Below, piece after piece: positions 16,347 through 26,500 of a DNA stretch of 64,000 nt. Position numbers and translations under genes: made by a program. This DNA comes from Paenibacillus solanacearum (GTDB lineage: Bacteria > Bacillota > Bacilli > Paenibacillales > NBRC-103111). Each line of letters begins with the position of its first letter. The first letter of the stretch is position 1. The notes below the pieces were generated by a model that saw only the letters and a program-made list of their open reading frames with translations, was not told the DNA's origin and did no database searches. Location of the stretch: the NCBI RefSeq assembly GCF_910593845.1, contig NZ_CAJVAS010000018.1, forward strand, positions 52,541 through 116,540, read 5' to 3'.

Positions 16347-17657
16347 TTATTTTTTCTTCTCGGCTTCAACCGCTTTGTTGATTTCCTCGTCCAGATCCCG
16401 AAGACCTGAGTTCACATCCCCATTGCTTGACAAGATTTGACTGAATTTTTTCTCTGTCATCGGTTCGGCGATTTCGCGGTACAGGTAGGTCGGGTATTTT
16501 ACCGGCTTGCTTTTCACGATGCCGGCCAAGTTTTTGCTTTTCAAAGTTTCGTCGCTTTGCCCGAACGCTTTCTGAACGGCTTCATTGTTCAGAGGGGAGA
16601 CGCGGCCGGCTTTGGAGACGTTCATCTGTACCTCATCGGAGGTTAACACTTCCATCACCTGGAGCACCTGATCCATATGCTTCGTTTGTGGCACGGCTCC
16701 TACCATGTACACGGTCGCATTGCCGAACGTGTTCGGCTTGTCCTTGTAGAACGGATGCTGCACGACGTCCCACTTGAGTCCGTCTTTCTCCGCTTCTTTC
16801 AGCCGCGACAACAGGTTGGTTTCATTCAGCATGGCGATGGTGCGATCCTTGGAGAACCCGTTCAGTCTGTTCTTGTTCGCATCCTTCGACGGCTCGTTGC
16901 CCGGAATCGAATAAACTTGCTGCCCTAATTGGAAGACGCGCTTCCAGCCTTCGCTTGACGTAATGGCTTTCTCCGTTTTGTGGTCAATATATTCTAGGCC
17001 GAGCGGCTGCGCTAGCCTCACGATACTCGCGATATCCCAACCGCGGTACTGAACGCCGTTATCGATCCGCGTAACCTTTTTGGCAAGCTCGTAAGCATCC
17101 TCCATGGTCATGCCGTCCTTCGGATAAGGAACGCCGAATTTATCGAAGATGTCCTTGTTGTAATACAGCGCATGAAAACTCGTTTCAAGCGGCAAACCGT
17201 ATAATTCACCTTTTTCGGTCACCGAATATTGAATATCGTCCAGGTAGTTTTGCCCAAATCGTTTCAAGTCCAATTTATTTTGCTGGAATAGCGCTTTCAT
17301 ATCCATGTTGATTCCGCGGTCTTTTAACCCAGGCATGTTGCCGTTGAACGAAATGTACATGTCCGGAACTTCGCCGGCCGCAATAAGCTGATCGTACACC
17401 TTGAACGAGTTGGCGCTTACAAGCTCCAGCGTGATATAAGGATATTTCTTGGTGACCGGCTCGATGTACAGCTGTTTGAATTCGTCATTTATCGGCAAAT
17501 GGACGGCGAATTTGAGCGTAACCGGCGTCGTATCCACGACCTTAGCCGGTGTCTGCGGCTGGTTGCTTCCGCTCTTCTGTCCCGCTTCTTCCTTCCCGCA
17601 GCCTGCTGCAGCTGTCATTATCAAGGCGAGTGCCATTCCCATTTTCAAAGTTTTCAA
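16347..17657 (-). CDS. Extracellular solute-binding lipoprotein, family 1 (orphan, cre-controlled)
   Basis: 436 residues. A lipoprotein signal ending TAAAGC is followed by a Gln/Ser/Pro linker and a family-1 sugar-binding fold with GELYGLPLETSFHALYYNKD, FGVPYPKDGMT and the C-terminal NSGLRDLDEEIN segment. It is closely similar in layout to the binding protein at 6617 (both share QVYSIPGN / QIYSIPGN and RVSPL blocks). I chose TTG 17657 as start because AAGGGTGG lies 6 bases before it and it places a normal signal peptide first; the longer open frame adds 54 residues with no signal character. A CcpA cre consensus lies just upstream. No permease genes are nearby. Confidence 0.9.
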   Translation of the reverse strand: MKTLKMGMALALIMTAAAGCGKEEAGQKSGSNQPQTPAKVVDTTPVTLKFAVHLPINDEFKQLYIEPVTKKYPYITLELVSANSFKVYDQLIAAGEVPDMYISFNGNMPGLKDRGINMDMKALFQQNKLDLKRFGQNYLDDIQYSVTEKGELYGLPLETSFHALYYNKDIFDKFGVPYPKDGMTMEDAYELAKKVTRIDNGVQYRGWDIASIVRLAQPLGLEYIDHKTEKAITSSEGWKRVFQLGQQVYSIPGNEPSKDANKNRLNGFSKDRTIAMLNETNLLSRLKEAEKDGLKWDVVQHPFYKDKPNTFGNATVYMVGAVPQTKHMDQVLQVMEVLTSDEVQMNVSKAGRVSPLNNEAVQKAFGQSDETLKSKNLAGIVKSKPVKYPTYLYREIAEPMTEKKFSQILSSNGDVNSGLRDLDEEINKAVEAEKKK

Positions 17658-17711
17658 GATGATCCACCCTTTCTCTATATCAGTTGTTGTGCTGCAATCT
17701 TGGATACAAAT

Positions 17712-17725
17712 TGTAACCGCTTTCA
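17712..17725. promoter_or_regulatory. CcpA cre site
   Basis: On the minus strand TGAAAGCGGTTACA matches the cre consensus TGWNANCGNTNWCA at every position. It is 55-68 bases upstream of the lipoprotein start, so carbon catabolite repression of that gene is expected. Confidence 0.68.
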
Positions 17726-18062
17726 AGTCATTCGGCTTTTTTAAATGTAGCTCGTCAGGTCCCTTATTGCAAATCATTACACCCCTTTTGAATTTCTTAT
17801 TCCATTTCATCATAATCACAAAATGATCTTCCGAACATGCACCATTAGTTCATGCACAATATATTTTATTTCAATCAAGAGACAAGTGCCGGGACCGCCG
17901 GGCGGCAAACCTCATGTTTGGCTTGCCATATGCCGTTGTCCGTATGCGGTCTCCCGGGGAGAGTTCGGTTCAGACGAATACTTTCTCTTTTCCCGGCTTA
18001 GCAGGGCATATACATTATTCATAAACATTCTTTATAAAAAGCAGGGATGGAGGAAGATGCGA

Positions 18063-18617
18063 ATGGAGCGAAAACTGCCTTTATTTATCGTCACGGGCGC
18101 CAGCGGCGCAGGAAAAACCACGGTGATGGACGAGCTGCGCGTGCAACTGCCCGACTTTGATGTATTCAGTACGGATGCCGATGCATTTGGTGCGATGGCT
18201 GCCTCCTTGGATTATCCAAGCCGGTTTCAAATCCTGTTTCGTTTTGCTTATGGGGTGGCTAAGTCGGGAAGAGGGACGGTCATCTGCGGGACATTGATGC
18301 CATGGGATGCGGAGAAATGCGACGCTTACTCCGAATTCAGCGAAGTTTGTTTCATTAACCTGCATTGCGATGACGCCACACGCAACAGCCGGCTTCGCCA
18401 TCGTGCGGATCAGGCCATCTGGACTGACGAAATGCTCCGCTCTCACGAGACATTTGCCCGGTGGCTTCTCGACAATGCAGATACGGCCTACAATCCGCCG
18501 ATGCCAACGATTGATACGACCGATACGCCTCCTGCCGAAGTTGCGGAGCAAATCAAGGAATACGTCCTGCGGAAGTGGAAGGAGGTGACCGCGCAGTCAC
18601 CGAAGTTAAGAAAATAA
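18063..18617 (+). CDS. P-loop NTPase / small kinase
   Basis: 184 residues. Walker A is GASGAGKTT (about residues 11-19), then DFDVFSTDADAFG. The late RNSRLRHRAD resembles the lid region of nucleoside or shikimate-type small kinases. It probably phosphorylates a small metabolite; the substrate is unknown. ATG 18063 is preferred over ATG 18057 because GGAGG (18049-18053) is then at the usual 9-base distance. It precedes the serine hydrolase on the same strand but with an 84-base gap and no clear coupling. Confidence 0.82.
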   Translation: MERKLPLFIVTGASGAGKTTVMDELRVQLPDFDVFSTDADAFGAMAASLDYPSRFQILFRFAYGVAKSGRGTVICGTLMPWDAEKCDAYSEFSEVCFINLHCDDATRNSRLRHRADQAIWTDEMLRSHETFARWLLDNADTAYNPPMPTIDTTDTPPAEVAEQIKEYVLRKWKEVTAQSPKLRK

Positions 18618-18701
18618 TAAGCATTCGCTGGGGTTGTTATTAAGATCCTCCTCCTACAATGGTATCAACACGTGCAACAAGAAGAGGAGCGACCCCCACC
18701 G

Positions 18702-20264
18702 ATGGATGCTGATGAGAAGCAAAAGGTTGGTTTGAAAAGAAAGCGACAGTGGAAAGCGATCATACGCAAAGCCTTGATTATGTTCGTTGTCTGCTTCGGC
18801 TATGTTCACCTGTTCGCTTCAAGTGCTACGGCGCAAGACACCATCTCCGAACAGGAGATCGACCGATATATTCAGGCGAAGATGCAGCAAAATCACATTC
18901 CCGGCTTGGCAGTTGCTATGGTTCGTCAGGATGGGACGGTACTTTCCAAAGGATACGGGAGCACGGCAGACGGGCAGCCTGTCACGACGCATACGCCGTT
19001 TGCGGTCGCTTCGCTAAGCAAATCGTTTACGGCTCTGGCCGTCATGCAGCTGGCCGAGGCGGGCCGAGTGAACCTGGATGCCCCGATTGCGGCGTATCTC
19101 CCTGCTTACCGGCCGATCGATCCCCGTGGCCTGACGCTTACCGCAAGGCAGCTATTGCACCATACCAGCGGCCTGACCGACACGGCATACCCCGACATGA
19201 CCGTAAAGCCGCAGCCGCATGCGCTGGACGAGGTCGTGCAGCGGGTGAATGCCGTCACGCTACACAGCGACCCCGGCAAGGAGTACCATTACAACAACAC
19301 CAATTACGTGCTATTGGCGGCATTGGTGGAAGCGGTCAGCTCCGAGCGGTTTCCTGATTATTTGCAGCGGCATCTGTTTCAACCGCTGGGCATGCATCAT
19401 ACGCTGGATGCAGTGAGCACCGGACAATTCCGGTCCATGTACGGGAGCCTTTTGCCGCAGGGACATTACTTGCTGTTCGGTCGGCCGGTCGCCGCAGTAG
19501 AACCGGAGTGGTTTGTGGAAGGGGCGGCCGGCATCGTCTCTACAGCCGATGACATGGCCCAGTGGCTGCAGCTGCAGTTGAACCGGGGACAATGGAACGA
19601 AGCGCAGTTGCTCCGCAGCGAACACTTCGAGGCCATGCATACCCCGGCGGACGCTTCCGGTGCTTACGGAATGGGCTGGACGATTTCCAGGACGGAAGAC
19701 GGGACCAAGCAGCTGCAGCATGGAGGCATCTTGTGGACTTATAAATCGGAAATGCTCCTGCTGCCGGAGCAGGGCATGGGCGTCGTTATTTTGTTCAACA
19801 CGGGCTTGAACATCTTTGTCGATTACTACGCCTTTATCAGCGGCCTAAGCGGCTTCCTTACGGATCATCCGCCGGGAGATTCACTTCTCGGCAGCAGCAC
19901 CTTGGAATGGGGGATGGTCTTTCTCTTGCTCGTTACGGTGTCTCTCGGCATCCGCAGCCTGGCATGTTTGCCGAAATGGGAAGAACGCAATAAACGCCGT
20001 TCCGCGCGGCGAATCGTGATTTCCCAGCTGTTCACTCTGATGCCATGTTATATGCTGGTCCTGCTGCTGCACATCCTTACGTGGATTGGAGGAGGCCGGG
20101 TGCTCAGCCTGCAAGGCATGTGGATGATGATGCCGAGCGTGATCCTTTGGCTTGCTGTCGCTTCTGTGCAAAGCCTGATGTTGGTGACGCTCCGATTGCT
20201 CCGGGTCGTACGCCGGCGTAAGGCTGCCGGACCAGCACTTGTTGGGATAAAGCGTCGGCCCTGA
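18702..20264 (+). CDS. Serine hydrolase (class C beta-lactamase-like) with C-terminal membrane helices
   Basis: 520 residues from ATG 18702; a GTG at 18672 is an alternative, and neither has an ideal ribosome site (AGGAG is 12 bases upstream of the ATG). A hydrophobic signal or anchor comes near residues 20-42, then the beta-lactamase/D-ala-D-ala carboxypeptidase fold: SLSK (Ser ~104, Lys ~107), a YNN-type second element in EYHYNNTNY and HGG around 340. The last 150 residues hold about three membrane helices separated by basic loops. Such proteins are usually esterases or peptidases acting on cell-wall or D-amino-acid substrates outside the membrane, not resistance enzymes. Confidence 0.88.
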   Translation: MDADEKQKVGLKRKRQWKAIIRKALIMFVVCFGYVHLFASSATAQDTISEQEIDRYIQAKMQQNHIPGLAVAMVRQDGTVLSKGYGSTADGQPVTTHTPFAVASLSKSFTALAVMQLAEAGRVNLDAPIAAYLPAYRPIDPRGLTLTARQLLHHTSGLTDTAYPDMTVKPQPHALDEVVQRVNAVTLHSDPGKEYHYNNTNYVLLAALVEAVSSERFPDYLQRHLFQPLGMHHTLDAVSTGQFRSMYGSLLPQGHYLLFGRPVAAVEPEWFVEGAAGIVSTADDMAQWLQLQLNRGQWNEAQLLRSEHFEAMHTPADASGAYGMGWTISRTEDGTKQLQHGGILWTYKSEMLLLPEQGMGVVILFNTGLNIFVDYYAFISGLSGFLTDHPPGDSLLGSSTLEWGMVFLLLVTVSLGIRSLACLPKWEERNKRRSARRIVISQLFTLMPCYMLVLLLHILTWIGGGRVLSLQGMWMMMPSVILWLAVASVQSLMLVTLRLLRVVRRRKAAGPALVGIKRRP

Positions 20265-20294
20265 ATCCGTGATTTGTTATAGTTCGAACGGTCT

Positions 20295-20315
20295 CCTCTC
20301 GATGGAGGCTTTTTT
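20295..20315 (+). terminator. Probable terminator after the serine hydrolase
   Basis: A short CCTC / GAGG stem with a 6-base loop is followed by C and six T residues. The stem is weak, the T-run good. Confidence 0.42.
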
Positions 20316-20405
20316 GCGTGCTTCCATTTTAAGTATTTCACGCCCCAACATTTACCTTCGAAAAATGTCGTTTATGTTGTTCAGAATTTGTTGTGAGCTG
20401 ACGAT

Positions 20406-20411
20406 TATAAT
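20406..20411 (+). promoter_or_regulatory. Possible -10 box ahead of the giant gene
   Basis: A perfect TATAAT lies 150 bases before the start of the giant SLH gene. No convincing -35 box is found 16-18 bases upstream, so an activator or chance must be considered. Confidence 0.35.
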
Positions 20412-20459
20412 ATTGCATGACTAAAGTACTACATAATTAGACAAAAGAAGGGGCGGGAT

Positions 20460-20507
20460 ATGTCAAATAATGTAGAGTCTTCGCTAACTTTGTTGGAGCG
20501 GGAGTAA
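20460..20507 (+). CDS. Possible 15-codon leader peptide
   Basis: ATG with AAGGGGCGG upstream opens a 15-residue frame, MSNNVESSLTLLERE, ending in TAA 55 bases before the giant gene. There is no run of a single amino acid and no terminator between, so attenuation is not evident. Confidence 0.25.
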   Translation: MSNNVESSLTLLERE

Positions 20508-20561
20508 TCGGCATGTTGCATGGACAAGTGTGAAAACAGTGCTACGGAGGGGGATACTGAA

Positions 20562-23500
20562 GTGCGAAGACGTTGGAATACCGGCTTGGCCAAGCTATTG
20601 ATTGCCGTATTGTTATTGCAATACGTACCTTTCTTGCATGGCGGGCTGAATGTGGCTCAGGCCGATGGGACCGTAACGGGGCAAACGTACGGTAACGGTA
20701 CGGTGCAGACGAATATTTATGCGCCAACGCCGAAAACGGTTGCAGCTAAAACGGATAAATCCAAACTTATGGACTATACATGGGAGGAGATTAAGCTTAA
20801 TCTTAAGCCGGATCCCAGACAAGCCGCATCGATGATTTATGACGAGAACGCCGGCAATGTGGTTATGTTCGGCGGCGTGGACGACAGCGGCGCATTGTTC
20901 GATGAAACATGGATTTGGGATGGAAGGGCCAAAACATGGACGGAGCTGCTGGACCGTAATCCCAGACCGCCTAAACGCAAAGGCGCTGTGATGGCTTACG
21001 ACGCCGTCAGCAAGAAGGTGCTGCTGTTCGGCGGGGAAAGCAAGACGGGTGTGCTGAACGATACGTGGCTGTGGGATGGCATCAACGCCAGGTGGGAGCA
21101 AGTGACCGGACTGGCGGCTGTGCCTCCGGCTCGCGGCGGCTCGCAGATGGCCTATGACGGTGAGCAGCTCGTCTTGTTCGGCGGCTATTCCAGCACTGGC
21201 AGTGCGAAGACACTGCTCGGCGACACATGGCTGTGGGATGGAACGGCATGGTCCGAGGTACAGCAGCCGGCCCAGTCTCCGCCAGCAGCCTACGGGGGCC
21301 AAATGGCCTATGACGGGAATACGGCGGTACTGTACGGCGGCAATAGCGGATCGGTGACGAAGACCTACGTAGGTACGGGGGGGAACAAAGAAACAAAATC
21401 GATCACTCACGACGACAGCTCGCCTATGTTATGGAAATGGGATCGTACTGCCAAGTCGTGGAGCTCGGTCGACGGTCCGGAGTCTTACGGTCGCTGGGGC
21501 CACGCGATGGCGTATGACGGACGCCGCGCTGTGTTTTTCAGCGGAGAGCGGGACTATATCCATATGTATTACCCCTCTCTGGTAGAAAACTTGAAATTGC
21601 CTTCGAGCATGTATCCGGATATGAAAGGCAAGAGCGACCCTAATGCTGGTATTTTTGATTGGTCCGGCTCCATTGCCTATGGTTGGTCGGGCACCGGATG
21701 GGATAACTATCATTACACCTTCACGATGGAAGCACTGTATCAGAATGAACCGAGAAATCTGCCTTTTGCTCTCAGCTATGCAAGCATGGCGTTCGACGGC
21801 AAAAACTTCGTGCTGTTTGGCGGGAATCGGAATGAAATATCCGTTATGGATAAGTACGGTACCGAAGGCGGGAAAGTAGTCGATACGCTGCCCGCAGGCA
21901 ATGTGAACGAGACCTGGGTGTTCGGCTACACGCCGCCAACGGCCCCAGGTATAAAGTTCGATACGGGTGTAGAACCTTTACCTACATTCGATCCTCAGCA
22001 TGTGAACGATACGGTCAGCGTGATCACGAACGTGTATGACGATGGCTCGAGAACGATCGCTTCCAGAGGCGTAGAGTATCGCAAGAATGGAGACAGCGCT
22101 TGGACGCAAGCTCCGTTTACAGGCACGGAGCCGAAAGGAGTCGGTTCCTTCGAGGTTGTGTTATCTGGATTGATTTGGCAGCAGGAGTATGAAATCCGGG
22201 GTTATGCCGGTAACGAGATCGGGATGAGCTACACCGAAATCAAGTCATTTACTATGAAAGACGATCCGAATATGCTTCCCCCGGACGTCAGGTATGACCG
22301 TATCGGCGCTTCGTTCCTTCATGTCAAGGACAACAAGAGGCTGGTCGCTGTAGGTACGGGCGTCTCCAACCTGCTCCGCAAGCCTTTAGACAAGATTGAT
22401 TATTACTTGCAGGGCGAGGACGGCAAGAAATACGTATTGGATTACAACGTCCTGAACGACCGCCAGTTGGAATTGACACTGAAACAGCCGGAGGACAAAA
22501 ACGCGGAAAGGGTGGATTTGCCGCCCGGAAAGTATGATGTTTATTTAAATCATGCATTTTATACGCCGTACGTATTCCCGCAAGGGCTTACCGTGACGGC
22601 GCTGGACTTCTACAAGCCGCGCAACTTTGCCCGCGTAGAAGTGCCAAGCACTTCGGCAAGCAATGAAGTGAGCAGCCTGCTGCTGCAAGGTCCGTTTACG
22701 GAGGACCCGAATAGCGTAGGGACGTATACTTTGAATGACACGTCGGAGATCGTATCGATCAACGACACGGTGATGTTCAAGGGCACCCGCCTGAGCGTGA
22801 CCAAGGGCAGCCCGTCCACGATCAGCGGTGAAGGCCGGCTGTACGTGAACGGCGGCGGATCGCTGGGCGCGAACGTGTCGTATACGATTCAGGACGGTCC
22901 GTTCACGATTTCGTCGGACAACTTCAGCATTGCCCTGAACAGCGCCGAGGCGACCGATTATTTGAACATGGGTATGCCGGTCAAGGCGAGCTCGCTCGTG
23001 TTTGCCAAGGACGGCCTGCGTCTGACCGGGGATCTGCAAGTCGGCTTGCAGGTCGGCAATCAGAACGTGACGGAATCGGTACCGGTCGATGGGATCAAAT
23101 ACCGCAACAACCGTTTTGATTTATCCGGTTCGTTTACGATGAGCAGCAAGTTTCGAGTAGGGCCGTTCAACGTCAGCGATACCCAATTTGTTATGGACAG
23201 CCGTGTTCCTTATGTCGGCGTTCAAGGCAAGGGCAGTTTGCCCGATACCGACATCAGCTTCGATCTGAGCATGAAGACGAAGCAGGGAAGGCTGGATGGC
23301 TTGAACTTCAGCATGTACAGTAAGGCGAAGCTCGCTTCGACCGGTCTGCAGGTCAACTACCTGTTCGGCAGCGTAGACCAGTTGGCGGACAAAACGCAGA
23401 TTCCGCAGACGTTCGGCGTCAAAGGCTCGATCAATGACGTCATCGTGCCGGAGCTGAAGCATCCGCAAGCAAATTACAAGTTTAACCTGATCGGAACCGA

Positions 23501-26500
23501 TACGATCGAGATGGACGTATCTTCTTACGGATTTAACGCCCGGGGGATCGAGTACTACTACTGGCTGCCTGTCAAAAACATGAACATGCAGACCGTAGTC
23601 AACCCGAGAACGGCGGGCATTAAAGGATTTACGGACCCGGGCTTCGCTTCGAAAGGCGACATCAACGTATTCGAAGTGGTCAAAGGGGCCATCACCACGT
23701 ATTCCTTCAATAAAAAAGGTCTCAACGGAGTAATCAAAGGTACCGTCTATGTACCGAAGGGTATTCCGCGTATCGGCGGCGCGACAGTGAACAATGTCGC
23801 ACTCAGCGTCAGCCCGACCGGCATGTCCGGCTCGTTCCGGCATAATGGGGTCGGCGCCAACGTGAAGTATACGTTCAACAACAACACGATTCTGTTCGAG
23901 GTGGAAGCGGAGCCGCCGAAGAAGTCGTGGTGGGAGAAAGGTCTGGACTTCATCAACAACGTGAACGATTTTATGGATGCAGCCGAACCGTGGCTGGACA
24001 TAGCGGAAGAATTGTTCTTGATGAAGCCGGATTCCGGCAAGCAAGTGCGCATCGCCGCAGCGAATCCGCTCAAGCGTGTATTCGATTTGACAACGGTCGG
24101 TCTGACCTTCCAGCCGGAAGATACGACGCAGACGGACGTAAAAGCGCGGATGGCTGACGGACAACTGACGACGCTGGACCGTACGCCGCTGATGACGGCC
24201 GAAACGAATGCTTCGAACGGTCAAGTGACGACGAGCTTCAAGGTAGGGCGCTCCTACAATGCGCTGATCACACTGACGGGCGACCAGCCATCGGCTGCGT
24301 TGAGCCAGCCAGCCGGTTCGAATCAGACGCAAGAGCAGAAGGCGAAGACGGAGCTGTACTATGACAGTGCAAGCGACACAACCTTCATGCGCGTGTCGCT
24401 GCAGGAGGGAACTTGGAAACTTGCGACCGCCGGCAGCAGCCGCATCGGCATTCAGGAGCTGCTGTTCGCGGACGAATCGCTGACGCTGAAGACGTTGGCG
24501 GAGCTGTGGACGCAAACGCCGGAGCGAGCGGTCACCTCGCTTGTGATGGAAGAGCGCGGAATGTACTTGCTGAAAGTCGGCGCAGCGCAAGGAGAGACGA
24601 TCGTCTACAAACCGGACGGACGCCCCTACAGCCTGCAAACGGCGCAAAATCAGCCGGACTGGAACACTTACCGCGATGCCGAAGGCAATCTGTATGTGCT
24701 GCTGAACGCCGTGGAAGCGGGAACGTGGATGATCAGCGCCGGGACGAGCCCGAAAGCGGCATTGTACCTTGTACCGTCGAATACGGCGATCGGGGATATC
24801 GCGCAGTGGGTGCAAGCCCAGGCTTACCCGACGGCGATCGAGCTGAACCGTTCCGACAACGGACAAGCGATTGTGGAAATATACGGAGCGGACGCTCAGA
24901 CGAAGCTGTATATGCCAAGCGGCGAGCTGTACGCGCTGCAATCCGATCCGAATCAACCCGGCATGAATGCCGTTTATGATGCAGCGCAGCAGAAGCTGAC
25001 CGTACTGCTGAACGGAGACGACTTAAGCGGACAATGGAGAGCGGTAAGCAGCGGATTTACAAGCGTCATTGCTTATAAATCCAGCAGGAAGCTGAAATCG
25101 GTCAAGCCGCTTCTGATGGAAGGGCGGTTTACCAAACGCTTCGAATTGGCGGAGCAAGGCGATTATATGCTGACGATCAGCGGAGGCAACGAAAGCACGG
25201 TCATCACCGCACCGGACGGCACGCCGTATACGCTGAACTTTACCACGCCGGACGGCAACGCCTACTTGCAGCCTGCAGCCGATCGAACGGCAAGCGGAAG
25301 CAACGGTACTGACCCGCTGCAGCAGACGCAAGTCGATACGCCGAACCCGGCCAATGACGGACGGGACATGCTGTACGTGTCGCTGCTCAACGCGCCTGCG
25401 GGCAAATGGAGTATCCAGAACGCGAAGAAAGTGGACTTGCAGATCCAGAAGCTCCTTCCGCAGCCTGCAATCAAGGCTTCGGTAACGGCCGTCGCCGGTG
25501 CGGACAACCGCATTCAAGTGACGTGGTCGATGGAGCATGCATCTCCTGACGCTCAAGTAACGGTGATGCTCACCGATAGCGCCGATCAATATATCGGAGA
25601 AGTGATTGCCGACGGTCTGAACGCTTCCGGCAGCAAAATCATCGACATCCCGGCGATGACAATGCCGGGCACTTACCGTCTCTCCGTGGCCGGAACCGGC
25701 GCAGACAAGCCGCCGGTATATGCGATTGCGGAAGGAACGGTAGAAGTAACCGCGCCGTACACGCTGCAAGCGCCGGAACGGCCCGAGGTGTTCTCAACCG
25801 GAAACGGCGAAGTGTCGCTGCGCTTCCCTTCCTTACCGGGTAACGTTATGTTGTACCGGGTATGGGCAGCGGGCGGAGCAAACGGCCAGACCGCCGTGCC
25901 GGTAATGGACTTTGCACCACAGCAGGGGAACGTGCAGGTGGCGGTCATTAGCGGTTTGACTGCCGGGTCGTCGTATACTTTGCATGTATCGGCCATGGGA
26001 CAGGAGCAAGAGCGTCTTGTACTCAGCCCTTCGTCCGCAAGCGTGACGACGGAGCTTCCCGTTGCGCAGCCGGCCGCGTTGACCGTGGCGCTGGATGCGG
26101 GAACGCATGAGGTGCAAGAACGCGGATATACGTCGAGCGAAGGCAATAGCGAGACGATGTTCATTACATCGGCCGACCAGGCATCCTTGCGCGTTGCTTC
26201 CGACCAGAGTGCAGCGTTGACGCTGACCGTCAACGGGCAGCAGCTTGGCAGCGGTCAAGTACCTGCAGGCGGAACGCATACGTTCGCGCTGCATGAGCTG
26301 CTCGGCGTAGGCACGCTGAAAGAGCGCGATTACAGCGTGCTGATCGAAGCGGTCAATGAACGCGGCGACCGCAGTACGGCATACCGCAAGCTGTTTGTGG
26401 ACCGCACCGGTCCGATGCTGATCGTATCCGGTGGGGATGACGCGCAGGGCAAGCGGATTGCGCTGAACGGCACCATAACGGCGGACAGCAAAATTTATAT

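Noticed and set aside
23121..24956. A 611-codon open frame on the minus strand inside the giant SLH gene
   Set aside because: It lies opposite a frame with clear domains, has very high Arg/His content, no ribosome site and no recognisable domain. It is a codon-bias shadow.
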